Assembly (NCBI RefSeq): GCF_000372745.1
Contig: NZ_KB889686.1
Location: 62,195-126,194, forward strand
Length of the DNA stretch: 64,000 bases
Direction: 5' to 3'
Source of the DNA: Embleya scabrispora DSM 41855
GTDB lineage: Bacteria > Actinomycetota > Actinomycetes > Streptomycetales > Streptomycetaceae
Shown here: positions 10,165 to 18,397 of the stretch, one piece after another
Position numbering within the stretch: the stretch's first letter is position 1
How the letters are laid out: each line of letters opens with the position of its first letter
Notes under the pieces: generated by a model
Databases searched by the model: none
What the model saw: only the letters and a program-made list of their open reading frames with translations
What the model was told of the DNA's origin: nothing
Translations under genes and position numbers: made by a program

Positions 10165-10216
10165 ACCACGAGCCACGAGCCACGACCACAACGCGTTTCG
10201 GGCCGACCCGCCCGCC

Positions 10217-10250
10217 CGATGCCCCGGTGGAGCAATCCATCGGGGCATCG
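10217..10250 (+). terminator. hairpin terminator of the VWA operon
   Basis: CGATGCCCCG pairs with CGGGGCATCG, and the stem continues inward with GTGGA/TCCAT (one G-T pair) to a GCAA tetraloop. That makes 15 pairs in all. It starts 53 bases after the stop of the partner gene. Confidence 0.75.
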
Positions 10251-10306
10251 CGCGTTCGGTGGCGGCCCATCCACGGGAGGGGCGAGGGGGCCGGTACGCG
10301 TCGGTG

Positions 10307-10325
10307 GTTGCAACGTTGCTGCAAC
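10307..10325. promoter_or_regulatory. inverted repeat, possible operator
   Basis: GTTGCAACGTTGCTGCAAC is an imperfect palindrome with GTTGCA/TGCAAC arms. It lies 190 bases before the methyltransferase start. The arms resemble half of the GTTTGCAAnTGCAAC boxes found elsewhere in the window, but the spacing differs. Confidence 0.4.
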
Positions 10326-10516
10326 CCCCCTCCGGCGTCTGGTGGAAGTTCGTGCGCTCGCGCACACTGCCGGGACACGGGTCGGCGACCTTGTGGCCGA
10401 TGCCGAAGGTGACACGTGCCGCCCTGTGCACGGCAGCTCGGTGGCGAGGGGCTGTGCGGCGCGGTCCGCGCCGATCGGTCGACGGGACCGCGACCCGAGA
10501 ATCGGGAAGGTCGATG

Positions 10517-11455
10517 ATGGTGATGTCTCAGCGGACCACGGACCGCCGCTCCCCTGTCGGTTGCCTACCCGAGGAGCAACCGTCGGTACGGGTGCCCTCG
10601 GCGCGACCGTCTCGCATACGCACCGAATTCCCGCATCCCGCCCGCATGTACGACTACTACCTCGGCGGCAAGAACAACTTCGCGGTCGATCGCGGCGCCG
10701 CCGAGGCGGTACTCGCCCTGGCCCCGGAAGTCCGCTCGATGGCCTTCGCCAATCGCGCCTTCCTGCGCCGCGCGGTGTCGTTCGCGACCGGGTTCGGGAT
10801 CCGGCAGTTCCTGGACATCGGGGTGGGTCTGCCGGCGGCCGGTGACACCTACGAGTGCGCGCTGCTCGGGACGAAGCAGGCGCGGGCGGTGTACGTCGAC
10901 AGGGATCCGATGGTCCTCGCGCACGCCCGGGCGCTGTCCGCCCGCCCCGGTCGGGTGTGCGTGGTCGACGGTGATCTCCGCAATCCCGGTCCGCTGTTGG
11001 AACGGGCCGCCGAGCGGGGCGGCTTGGACTTCGATCGGCCGGTGGCGGTGGTCCTGACCGCAGTCCTGCACTACCTGTCGGACGCTGACGACCCCTGGTC
11101 CGCGGTGAGTGAGGTGATGGCGGCGACCAGGCCGGGCAGCATGCTGCTGCTCTCGCACGCCGCCGCCGATCTGTGCCCGGAGGCGGCCCGCAAGACGGCC
11201 GCGACATACCGCCAGTCGGCGGCCCGGCTGTTCCCACGCACCGCTCCAGAGGTGGGCGCGCTGTTCACCGGGCTGAGTCCGGTCGAACCCGGTGTGGTTC
11301 CGGTCGCGTCCTGGCGCGCGGGCCGACTCCCCCGCGTCCATGCCGAGCGGCAGTGGATGTATGCGGGAGTCGGCGTCAAGCCGCCGTCGACGGGTCGGTG
11401 GCAGTGCTCCGGCGCGCGGCATGGCACGACCACCTCCCGGAGTTCGTGTCTGTAG
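10517..11455 (+). CDS. S-adenosylmethionine-dependent methyltransferase, PF04672 type
   Basis: About 312 residues of the actinomycete S-adenosyl methyltransferase family (formerly DUF574). The hallmark HPARMYDYYLGGKNNFAVDR lies near residues 36-55. The SAM-binding loop is FLDIGVGLP near 97, with the acidic YVDRDPMV end of the second strand near 127 and VVDGDLR after it. Substrates of this large family are unknown; the family is very abundant in Streptomyces. The start is one of ATG 10514, 10517 or 10523. I chose 10517 because GGGAAGG ends 6 bases before it. The last 20 residues are Ser/Arg-rich and may be disordered. The gene appears monocistronic. Confidence 0.85.
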   Translation: MVMSQRTTDRRSPVGCLPEEQPSVRVPSARPSRIRTEFPHPARMYDYYLGGKNNFAVDRGAAEAVLALAPEVRSMAFANRAFLRRAVSFATGFGIRQFLDIGVGLPAAGDTYECALLGTKQARAVYVDRDPMVLAHARALSARPGRVCVVDGDLRNPGPLLERAAERGGLDFDRPVAVVLTAVLHYLSDADDPWSAVSEVMAATRPGSMLLLSHAAADLCPEAARKTAATYRQSAARLFPRTAPEVGALFTGLSPVEPGVVPVASWRAGRLPRVHAERQWMYAGVGVKPPSTGRWQCSGARHGTTTSRSSCL

Positions 11456-11986
11456 AGGGCTCTCGGGCCGGCCCGGAGCGGATGCGCAGTCGGCGTTCGG
11501 AACGGGCGCGGTGGAGCGTCGGTGGGCACGGATGCTACCGGTGCATTTACCGGACCGTGGTACCCGCGCCGTCCTTTCCCCGGTGATCGGCGGTCCACGA
11601 CGATGGTCACCGTTGCCCGGACGCCGTCGGATGGTCCGGAGCGACAAGGTGGTGCGGCGGGAACCCGCGGGTACCCGGCCCAGTCGGGGTCCCGCCGGCC
11701 CGGTGCAGGAGACGCTGTCCGAGCCCCGGACGCATCGGGGGATCTCCTGCCGTGGGCCCGACCACCCGGCGCGTGGTGCGATGTGGCGGGCGGCCCGCGA
11801 CCTGATCGACCCCGTGGCCGCGGTGACTCGTCCCGCGGTCACGGTGGTCTTCGGGGCGATGCCGGAGAGGGCGTGCCTCCAAGGTGCCGTCGGCGGCGCG
11901 AACTCCCTTTATTACTCGGGTGTTTACCAGTCCCAGGTGCCCGTCGCGGCCTTTGTCGCACCGTCGCGATTCGCGAGGATATGGGT
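11456..11986. other. intergenic region upstream of the kinase-like gene
   Basis: About 0.53 kb with no supported gene. GC drops sharply around 11905-11935, the likely promoter zone, where a weak copy of the spaced GTTAyC-N19-GGTAAy operator also lies (11911-11941). Confidence 0.5.
11911..11941. promoter_or_regulatory. weak copy of the N19-spaced operator
   Basis: ATTACT and GGTGCC are separated by exactly 19 bases, and the interior contains GTTTACC, the complement of the GGTAAAC seen inside the 47.7 kb copy. The outer arms match the consensus only partly. It ends 46 bases before the start of the kinase-like gene. Confidence 0.35.
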
Positions 11987-12715
11987 ATGCCGCAGAACGC
12001 TCAAGAGGCAACACGCAAACGCGCATCCAAGACGCCGGCCGGTCCTCGAACCCGCCGCCCCGGCCTGCTTTTGGGAGTGGAGGGGTTGGAAGCGCACGAC
12101 ATCGGTTCCGCGCTGTTGCGCTCGATCTCCTCTCCTCCGCGGATCTTCGTCGGGTCGGCTCGCGAGCCGAACGCCCGGCCGGATTTCGCCACCTTGATGG
12201 CGTTGGCCGAGGCGGTCGGGGGCGAGCCTTACATCCGTGGGGGACGATCCGCCTCCGAAACCCTGACGCTGGTCGCCATGCAGACCCATCGCTACGAATC
12301 GACCCGGCTGTTCCTGGCCGCCGGCCGCACCGTCGTCGAGCAGCGCGGCGTGTACACCGCGGCGGTCGAGGACGCCGTCACCCGTCATCCCGGCGACTCG
12401 GATCGGGCGCACTGGGCGGCGCGACGGTTTCTGTCCACCGTCGCCGAGTGGCGTCCGCTGCCCGATGTCGTGATGCTCACCGTGGACGAACCGGAGGCGG
12501 TCGTCGAGCGGTTGCGCCAACAAGACCGCGAGCAGACCCTCGAACCCAACCAACTCCTGGAGAAGGCGACTCTGTTCCGGTTGCTCGCGGCGGATGACCC
12601 GGACCGGTTCCGGATCTTCGACCGGCGCGGGATCGACGAGACGGAGCTGGGCAAGGCGGTGCGCGACTGGTTGATCCGGATGCTGCCGGAGGAAATGGTC
12701 TCGCGGTCGGCCTGA
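11987..12715 (+). CDS. thymidylate-kinase-like protein lacking the P-loop
   Basis: This 242-residue protein follows the outline of bacterial thymidylate kinase: an N-terminal GLLLGVEGLE strand and turn, a central VVMLTVDEPEAVVERL segment like the LID-proximal region, and a C-terminal helix with AVRDWLIRML. Where thymidylate kinases have DGxGKST, this protein reads AHDIGSAL, so the ATP-binding Lys and Ser/Thr are missing. It is probably not an active kinase. The basic N-terminus (residues 5-25) is unusual for the family. The ATG at 11987 is preferred over 11981 because GCGAGG lies at a proper distance. A strong terminator follows directly, so the gene is transcribed alone. A regulatory or ligand-binding role is possible. 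Confidence 0.6.
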   Translation: MPQNAQEATRKRASKTPAGPRTRRPGLLLGVEGLEAHDIGSALLRSISSPPRIFVGSAREPNARPDFATLMALAEAVGGEPYIRGGRSASETLTLVAMQTHRYESTRLFLAAGRTVVEQRGVYTAAVEDAVTRHPGDSDRAHWAARRFLSTVAEWRPLPDVVMLTVDEPEAVVERLRQQDREQTLEPNQLLEKATLFRLLAADDPDRFRIFDRRGIDETELGKAVRDWLIRMLPEEMVSRSA

Positions 12716-12730
12716 GTGGGGACAACGAAT

Positions 12731-12759
12731 GGCGCCGACCCCCGTCGGGGGTCGGCGCC
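12731..12759 (+). terminator. strong hairpin terminator
   Basis: A perfect 13-base stem (GGCGCCGACCCCC with GGGGGTCGGCGCC) and a 3-base loop, 15 bases after the stop of the kinase-like gene. There is no T tract. Confidence 0.8.
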
Positions 12760-12993
12760 CGGCTTGGCGTCTCGGTTGCCTCGGTCCTGCGGTGCGAGCG
12801 GCGTCGCGTCGTCGCAGGAAGCCGGGGTGAGGTCAGCGGCGGGGACCGTGTGAGCCACGTATCGCCCGGGGGCCGGCGGCCCGGAAGCCGTCTCGTCGGG
12901 TACCGCCGCCTCGGCCTCGGTTGTGCGGCGCGGGGGAGGAAGTCATGTGTTCGTCCTTTGTGTTCGTGGTGGGAATCACGGGTGTGGTGGGGG

Positions 12994-14352
12994 TCAAGGT
13001 TTTCGGGAGGCACGTCGGCGCAGCAGGAGTGCCGCGAGACCGGCGCCGAGCACGATCGTCGCGGGCAATCCGGCCCAGACCAGCGGGCCGCCGAAGGCTG
13101 CGGATCTCTCGTCCCGCGCGGACGAGTCGGTGAGCTTGTGTTGGGCCAGGACCGGGTTGCGCGTGCCCGGTGACTCGTTCGCCGGCGGGGTCGAGGGCCG
13201 GCCGGGCCCGGGCGGGTGCGCGTCCTGCGCGTACGCCGGGCCGGGTTCCTTGCTGCCGGCCACCGACACGTCGACGGCCAGCGAGCGCGATTCCCCTTCC
13301 CCCTGGGCCGCCACGGCGATGTAGTACCAGCCGGGCAGCATGTCGGCGACCTCTTGTTGCCGGTCGCTGCGATTGAGGAAGCGCACCGGACGGGTGGCGA
13401 AGGGATTCAGTCCCTTGGCGAAGATGTGCTCGGTGTCGTGCACGCCCGACGAATCCTGAGCCAGTTGCTCGCGGATGGGATTGTAGAAGTGGGTCTGTAC
13501 TCCGATGATCTCCTTCCCACCGCCGACCCGGGTCTGGAAGGCGAGGCTCTGGCCCCAATCGAGGCGGACCCGGTAGAAGGCCCACTCCCCCGGGGCGAGG
13601 GTGTCGGTGTAGTGGCCGGACCCGGGCAGGGTGGTCGCCGAGGCGAACGAGCCGCCGCCGACCACCGGTCGCAGCGCACCACCCGGCTCGGTGTATCGCG
13701 CGATGTCGGCTTCGGGGGGTCCCTGGTCCAGGACCTGCGGTTCGAGCAGCACCTGGAGTTCGAGCGGCGCCGGGGGTCCCGTGCCGCGACGGGTCACCGA
13801 GAACACTTGCCGTCCCGGTCCACCGCATCCGTTGGCACCGGTCCCCGAGGCCGTCCAGCGCACGGAGGCGGTGACAACCTTGGACAGGTTCTGGTCGAGG
13901 CCGGTATCCGAGGTGCAGACGCCGGAACCACGCTCGCCGATCTGCTTGACATCCAGTGCTTCGAGGCCCTTGATCCGGCTGACGGTGGTACCCGAGACGT
14001 AGACGGTGTGCCCTGCGGGCACATCCACGGCGTAGTACTTCACCTCCTTGTCGGCCAACTCGTCCAGGTAGCTTCCGGGAGCCAGCGCCGCTGCGCGGGC
14101 CGGATCCGGGCCACCGTCGACCGCGGTCCCCGTCGCTTCGTAGCCGCGCGGCGCGGTCTTGGCGACATCGATCCCGGTCTCCGCCTCGGCCCGCTCGTTC
14201 GTCGATCCGGAGGCGTCCGGGACAAGCACCGCCGGGGCCGGTCCTTCGAATTCGGCCGCGTGCGCCGGCGGCCCGCCGGGCAGTGCCGACGCGGCACCGA
14301 GCGCGACCGTGAGGGCGGCGGCCGCGCAAGCCGGAAGTGCTCTGGATCTCAT
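12994..14352 (-). CDS. secreted two-domain membrane-anchored protein (copy 1)
   Basis: A 452-residue protein with a signal peptide (1-32), two beta-rich regions, a linker and a C-terminal transmembrane helix (LPATIVLGAGLAALLL) plus a basic tail. Region 1 (about 80-225) has SYLDELADKEVKYYAVDVP and a VYVSGTTVS strand. Region 2 (about 235-395) has GEWAFYRVRLDWGQSL, FYNPIREQLAQ and MLPGWYYIAVAAQG. It is a close paralogue of the protein at 54771-56096. Region 1 resembles the part of the 7754 VWA protein after its VWA domain, and region 2 resembles the 9148 protein. No enzyme motif is seen. The ATG at 14352 has no ribosome-binding site and sits right after a promoter shared with the other copy, which suggests a leaderless mRNA. 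The function is unknown; the location is the outer face of the membrane. Confidence 0.8.
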   Translation of the reverse strand: MRSRALPACAAAALTVALGAASALPGGPPAHAAEFEGPAPAVLVPDASGSTNERAEAETGIDVAKTAPRGYEATGTAVDGGPDPARAAALAPGSYLDELADKEVKYYAVDVPAGHTVYVSGTTVSRIKGLEALDVKQIGERGSGVCTSDTGLDQNLSKVVTASVRWTASGTGANGCGGPGRQVFSVTRRGTGPPAPLELQVLLEPQVLDQGPPEADIARYTEPGGALRPVVGGGSFASATTLPGSGHYTDTLAPGEWAFYRVRLDWGQSLAFQTRVGGGKEIIGVQTHFYNPIREQLAQDSSGVHDTEHIFAKGLNPFATRPVRFLNRSDRQQEVADMLPGWYYIAVAAQGEGESRSLAVDVSVAGSKEPGPAYAQDAHPPGPGRPSTPPANESPGTRNPVLAQHKLTDSSARDERSAAFGGPLVWAGLPATIVLGAGLAALLLRRRASRKP

Positions 14353-14358
14353 GCCGGG

Positions 14359-14387
14359 AATGTAGATCGAGTTGCAGTCGCAAACAA
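14359..14387 (-). promoter_or_regulatory. leaderless promoter of secreted protein copy 1
   Basis: Read on the minus strand, TTGTTT and TACATT are 17 bases apart, and the ATG begins 7 bases after TACATT. The box GTTTGCGACTGCAAC (14371-14385) covers the end of the -35 element and the spacer. The sequence from TTGTTT to the ATG is almost identical to the promoter of the paralogue at 54771. Confidence 0.65.
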
Positions 14388-14534
14388 GAGATTCGCTAGT
14401 AGAAATCTTGGCGCAGCCGCCGATGCCCCCATTTGTTCCGATTGATCAGCTTGCCGCCCGTATGAGCAGCGCATTCGCGACCACGCGGTGCCCACCCGGC
14501 CCGCGCAGGCCCACCATCCGACGACCCGACTGTC

Positions 14535-14549
14535 GTTGCAGTTGCAAAC
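14535..14549. promoter_or_regulatory. GTTTGCAAnTGCAAC operator box
   Basis: Minus-strand GTTTGCAACTGCAAC. It differs by one or two bases from the boxes at 14371, 53096 and 54736. It lies 183 bases upstream of the leftward gene and 347 bases upstream of the secretion operon, so its target is not clear. Confidence 0.5.
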
Positions 14550-14839
14550 GTCCGGTCGGTGCCGGCGAGGACGCGACCCGTTCGCCGCATCGCGCACATT
14601 CACTGTGCACATCGAAACTCGTATTCGCCGGGACGGCACTTTGCCAGTGCAATGTGTAACCGGAAAATCGAATCGTCGGCCGCTCGTGCTCTTGTACTCT
14701 TGCCGCAGGAATCCGATGCGACCGGACCGGTCTCCGGAGCCGAACCAGGGCGAATGATCGGCGCGATCGAGATATCACCCATCCAAGGTGCAGTGGCGTA
14801 CACCTGCGTGCGACCGTCCGGAAGGCGGGCACGTTCGAG

Positions 14840-14859
14840 TCGCATGAATTCACATGCGA
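14840..14859. promoter_or_regulatory. inverted repeat before the secretion operon
   Basis: TCGCATG, six bases, CATGCGA: a perfect 7-base inverted repeat in AT-rich DNA, 36 bases upstream of the ATG at 14896. Its place suggests an operator at the promoter or transcription start of the operon. Confidence 0.5.
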
Positions 14860-14895
14860 TAAATAGCCGATCCAAGAGTTGAGGCTGGAGGTGCG

Positions 14896-15516
14896 ATGAG
14901 CAAACCGACGGTAACCAATCCGTGGATTACCGCCACCGTCACCGAAGTGCCCGAAGTCTTGGACCCGCAGCCGGCACCGTCGGCCACCATGCTGCCGACT
15001 CGGCCCCGGCTCGGAGCGGTGCTGCCTCCGCACGACGGTGGTCTACCGATTCGACACCTTCACCCGAACGAACAGGCGCCGTGGTGGTGGCTGGGCTGTC
15101 ATGGGGGTGCCGGCGTCGGCATGTTGAGCGCCACGTTCCCCGACGGTCGGGACGCGGATCGGCACTGGCCGGTCCCCGGTGACGGCACGTCGACGAGCGT
15201 CCTGCTCGTCGCCCGCACCAACGTCCCGGGTCTGCGGGCGGCGCAGACGGCCGCTCGGCAGTGGGCCTCGGGAGGCGTGCCGCAGGTCCGGTTGCTGGGC
15301 CTGGTGGCGGTCGCCGACGCGCCCGGCACGCTGCCCAAACCGTTGCGCGATCTGGTGAAGCTGGTGGCCGGGGCCTTTCCCCGCACCTGGGCCGTCCCAT
15401 GGATCGAACCGTGGAGATTCGGCGAAACCCCTCCGATCGCCGAACTTCCGAAACCGCTGACCCGGCTGGCCGGAGATCTAAGCCACGTTGTTGCGAGAAA
15501 CCGAGGCTCCTGGTGA
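14896..15516 (+). CDS. DUF6668-like protein, first gene of the type IV-like operon
   Basis: A 206-residue cytoplasmic protein. Residues 65-80 (WWWLGCHGGAGVGMLS) form a Gly-rich turn where P-loop proteins have GGxGKS, followed by strands VLLVARTNVPGLRAA and LLGLVAVADAPG. This resembles the MinD/ParA-like DUF6668 family, which accompanies SCO6880-type clusters in actinomycetes. The lysine of the P-loop is absent, so ATP use is doubtful. The C-terminal part (LKLVAGAFPRTWAVPWIEPWRFG) also fits. The family assignment is from memory of its pattern. The start has a GGAGG site 4 bases upstream. The next gene overlaps by 4 bases (GTGA), which marks the beginning of a coupled operon. Confidence 0.65.
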   Translation: MSKPTVTNPWITATVTEVPEVLDPQPAPSATMLPTRPRLGAVLPPHDGGLPIRHLHPNEQAPWWWLGCHGGAGVGMLSATFPDGRDADRHWPVPGDGTSTSVLLVARTNVPGLRAAQTAARQWASGGVPQVRLLGLVAVADAPGTLPKPLRDLVKLVAGAFPRTWAVPWIEPWRFGETPPIAELPKPLTRLAGDLSHVVARNRGSW

Positions 15517-15839
15517 TATCTACTGTGTTCGCTGCGATCAACGGAATACAGGCGTGGGGAGACAATAAATCTCCGTCACCACCGCCCCCCGGGCCGTCCA
15601 TGCCGAAGCCCAAGACTTTCACGCCGGACTCCAGTCTCACCGACGGCATCGCGAAGGTTGCCGGCGTGGTGTCCTACGGAATCCTCGCCTTCTCGTTCCT
15701 GGTCGCCCTGGTATGCACGGGCATGATTTGGAAGGCGCACAAGGACGGCGGGCAGGCGTCCTTCGTCGGACTCGGCATGGCCATGCTCACGGTGATTGTT
15801 TCCGGCAGCCTGGCCACCATCTTCAACTGGGTGACCTGA
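15513..15839 (+). CDS. small two-helix membrane protein, pilin-like (VirB2/TrbC-type)
   Basis: A 108-residue protein with a Pro/Ser-rich stretch (residues 20-34), then two transmembrane helices (about 47-72 and 80-104) separated by a short basic loop (KAHKDGG). This size and two-helix layout, and its place early in a type IV-like operon, fit a VirB2/TrbC-type subunit. Sequence identity to known pilins cannot be judged by eye. The GTG at 15513 overlaps the upstream stop, with GAGG 7 bases before it. A later ATG at 15600 would also keep both helices. Confidence 0.6.
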   Translation: MISTVFAAINGIQAWGDNKSPSPPPPGPSMPKPKTFTPDSSLTDGIAKVAGVVSYGILAFSFLVALVCTGMIWKAHKDGGQASFVGLGMAMLTVIVSGSLATIFNWVT

Positions 15840-15895
15840 CCCGCGAACCCGTCCCATTTTGACCGTGATTCGCGGCCTCATCCGGAGTAGAGCGC

Positions 15896-16690
15896 ATGGC
15901 CTGGTTGAGAAAGGAACAGTCGGCATCGAGCGGATACGACGATGAAGGCAGCCGTTTCACACAGCCCGGCTTCATCGCATCCGCGCTTGTCATCCTGTTC
16001 GTCGTCCTCAGTGCCGTCTATCTCGCCGTGGCGGGCAACGACGGAAAGACCCGATCCGCCCCGCCTTCCGCGGCGCCCAACGTCGCCCCGGTGACTCTGG
16101 CTCCCATCCCGGACTCCGTGTCCGCCGATGCGAACGAGTGTCCCTTCACGCCGGTGACGGATGTGACCCGCCCGACGCAACCCCCTCGGGATGTCGCCTG
16201 GCAGTCGTTCCGCACGGTACTGCTGCCGGCCTCTTCGACGGCCGGGCCCATGGTCACCCAGGGCGACGTGGCCCGCTGCTACCAACAGACCCCCACCGGC
16301 GCCCTGTTGGCGACCGCGCAGATCACCACCCGGTACGCCCTGGCGGAGAACTGGCTCCGAGTGGTCGCCGAGCAGGTTCTGCCCGGGCCGAGTGCGGACG
16401 CCTATTCGCTTCCGCGCATCGAACGGGAGTTGACCCGCGGCGCCCCGCGACCACCGGAGCCCGGGAGCATGTCGCAGATCGCCGGTTTCAAGTTCGTCAC
16501 CTACAGCTTCCAATCCGCTTCGCTGGAAATCGCGCGCCGCACGCCGGACGGCAAGTTGCAGGCGTTCGTGCACACGGTCGTCTGGACGCACGGCGACTGG
16601 AAGTTGGAGCTCCAGCCGGACGGCGCCGATGCGCCGATAGGAAGAAACCTGATCTCGCTGGAGGGGTTCATTCCCTGGGGGGGCTCTTAA
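15896..16690 (+). CDS. bitopic membrane protein, VirB8/TcpC-like
   Basis: This 264-residue protein has a short cytoplasmic head, one transmembrane helix (about 27-46), a Pro/Ala/Ser linker and an exported domain of about 180 residues. That topology is the one of VirB8/TcpC components, which form the inner-membrane ring of type IV secretion systems and have an NTF2-like outer domain. The domain has a pattern of short strands (FVTYSFQSASLEIARRT, FVHTVVWTHGDWKLEL) compatible with an NTF2-like sheet. The two Cys near residues 82 and 127 may form a disulfide. It lies 56 bases after the pilin-like gene and 3 bases before the next one. The assignment rests on topology and context. Confidence 0.6.
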   Translation: MAWLRKEQSASSGYDDEGSRFTQPGFIASALVILFVVLSAVYLAVAGNDGKTRSAPPSAAPNVAPVTLAPIPDSVSADANECPFTPVTDVTRPTQPPRDVAWQSFRTVLLPASSTAGPMVTQGDVARCYQQTPTGALLATAQITTRYALAENWLRVVAEQVLPGPSADAYSLPRIERELTRGAPRPPEPGSMSQIAGFKFVTYSFQSASLEIARRTPDGKLQAFVHTVVWTHGDWKLELQPDGADAPIGRNLISLEGFIPWGGS

Positions 16691-16693
16691 AAC

Positions 16694-18397
16694 GTGGAGC
16701 GGAAAACATGGCGGGTCACGCGGCCTCGGGCCGCCCACCGCCCGACCGGTCGCAGGGCCTTCTTGATCACGGCGCGGGCAGCCGTGCTCCTCGGCTTCGT
16801 GCTGTCCTTCCTCGTCCTGCAAAGCGGTCACCCCAGCATGGCCGTGGATAAATATGACAAATCTTGCGTCTGGTTTCCGGACAATGCCGCGGGATCGAAG
16901 TGGACCTTCTACTGCCCGGGTGAAGATTCCTCCGCAAAGGACGAAACCGGCTCGTGGAACGGTTTCCAGCTCATCGGCGGCGACACGGCGAAGGCCAAGG
17001 AAGATCTGGATAAATGGCGCAAGAACGAACTCAACCTCACCGGTAAGGCATTGGAGGCGGCCGGAGGTCTCGGCAACGAGCCCAACACGCTGGAGGAGCC
17101 CCAGAACCGATCCTTCATGCTGGACGGCGCTCAGAAGGCCCAGAGCCCGTGTGTCCTGATGGACGGAAAGCACGGCGGGGCCAACGAGAAGCGTGACGTC
17201 AAGTGCGTCGAGGTCCGGGAAATGCTGGAGAAGAAGCAGCACCCGTGCACAATGGCACCGCCCCAATCGCGCCCGTTGTGCATCCAGAACCACCTGTCCT
17301 GGTCCGACTACGCCAAACCGGCTCCCGGCGACCTGCCGTCGTGCGACACCACCTCGAAGACCTCGGTCTGCCCCGACAACAATGTGGTCGCGCAAAACGC
17401 GAAGGGTGAGGACAGCAAGTTCCTGAACGAACCCATCACGTTCATTCGCGACCAGAGCAAGAGCGCGGTGCGCACGACGTTGTTGTGGTGGATCAAGGCG
17501 CCGGATCCCTTGATCAGCGAAACCGACAAGACGGACTGCGACGACGGCACCGGCAAGTACACGGACCGCACGAAACCGTATCCGTGCAGCAGGAACACCA
17601 CCGACTTCCTCACCCGGCACACGAACCCGTTCACCTACTTCCTCGCACTGGCCTGCGTCATATTCGCCGGCTTCAAGCTCGCATACACGCGCGACGCGAG
17701 CTCGGTGAAGGATGTCATCAAGGGAACGATCACTCTCGTCCTGGTCACCGGCAGTGCGATCTTCCTGGTCAATGTCGCCGTCCGGGCCTGTCAGGGATTC
17801 ACCGACTGGATCGTCGTCCGCGGACTCAGTCCGGAGACCAACGGCGCGGCCAACACGGACCGCGCACTCCAGGAGGCCGCGGACAGATTCGCGCAGAGTC
17901 TGGAGGGGTTCGATTCCATCGTGCTCTTCCTCCTGGCCGCGTTGATCATCATCTCGTCCAACATGGTCCAGTACTTCTACATGACGGCCCGCTTGTTCTT
18001 CGTGATCGTGCTGACCGGGACACTCCCACTGACCGCCGCGGCCACCTCGACCGCGGCCGGCAGAAGTCTGTTCCAGCGGCACATCTCGTATCTGGTCGCG
18101 TTCATCTTCGTGAAGCCCGCATCGATGATCATCTTTGTCGCCGGCGCCCGACTCTGGGCACCGCCGGGATATCAGGGTCTGGACTACAGCGATCAGTTCC
18201 GCGGCTTGTTCGTGCTCGCGCTGGTCACCTTGGTCGGTCCCGCGACCGTCCGGGTCGTCTTCGCCATGACCGGCCCGGCGGCCGGATCCAACGCGGCGAA
18301 CATCGGTGCGGCGGGCGCCGTCCTGACAGTCGGCGCGAGGAGCGTCGGAGCCGCATCGAACCTGGTGCGACACCGGAACCAAGGGGGCAACAACTGA
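16694..18397 (+). CDS. polytopic membrane protein, VirB6/TrbL-like, with Cys-rich ectodomain
   Basis: A 567-residue protein. A first hydrophobic helix (residues 27-44) is followed by a large exported region (about 50-315) with many Cys (DKSCVWFP, WTFYCPGED, SPCVLMD, HPCTM, PLCIQN). Five or six transmembrane helices then run from about residue 315 to 540 (FTYFLALACVIFAGFKLAY to LFVLALVTLVGPATVRVVF). The C-terminal helix bundle matches the VirB6/TrbL role as the inner-membrane channel of type IV systems. The ectodomain shares its Cys pattern with the membrane protein at 21524. The GTG at 16694 follows a G-rich stretch, 3 bases after the previous stop. The next gene overlaps by one base. Confidence 0.7.
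   Translation: MERKTWRVTRPRAAHRPTGRRAFLITARAAVLLGFVLSFLVLQSGHPSMAVDKYDKSCVWFPDNAAGSKWTFYCPGEDSSAKDETGSWNGFQLIGGDTAKAKEDLDKWRKNELNLTGKALEAAGGLGNEPNTLEEPQNRSFMLDGAQKAQSPCVLMDGKHGGANEKRDVKCVEVREMLEKKQHPCTMAPPQSRPLCIQNHLSWSDYAKPAPGDLPSCDTTSKTSVCPDNNVVAQNAKGEDSKFLNEPITFIRDQSKSAVRTTLLWWIKAPDPLISETDKTDCDDGTGKYTDRTKPYPCSRNTTDFLTRHTNPFTYFLALACVIFAGFKLAYTRDASSVKDVIKGTITLVLVTGSAIFLVNVAVRACQGFTDWIVVRGLSPETNGAANTDRALQEAADRFAQSLEGFDSIVLFLLAALIIISSNMVQYFYMTARLFFVIVLTGTLPLTAAATSTAAGRSLFQRHISYLVAFIFVKPASMIIFVAGARLWAPPGYQGLDYSDQFRGLFVLALVTLVGPATVRVVFAMTGPAAGSNAANIGAAGAVLTVGARSVGAASNLVRHRNQGGNN

Larger units (their letters stand above)
10165..10516. other. intergenic region with terminator and inverted repeat
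   Basis: It holds the terminator of the VWA operon at 10217-10250, an inverted repeat at 10307-10325 and the promoter region of the methyltransferase gene. No gene is supported. Confidence 0.6.
14353..14895. other. divergent regulatory region upstream of the secretion operon
   Basis: A 0.54 kb stretch of lower GC with no supported gene. It holds the promoter and operator of the leftward secreted-protein gene (14359-14387), a second operator box (14535-14549) and a 20-base inverted repeat just before the first gene of the type IV-like operon (14840-14859). Confidence 0.6.

Noticed and set aside
15878-18382. An 834-codon open frame on the minus strand across the VirB8-like and VirB6-like genes
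   Set aside because: The plus-strand frames have signal and membrane helices, coupled starts and operon context. The minus frame is charged low-complexity sequence and crosses two real genes.
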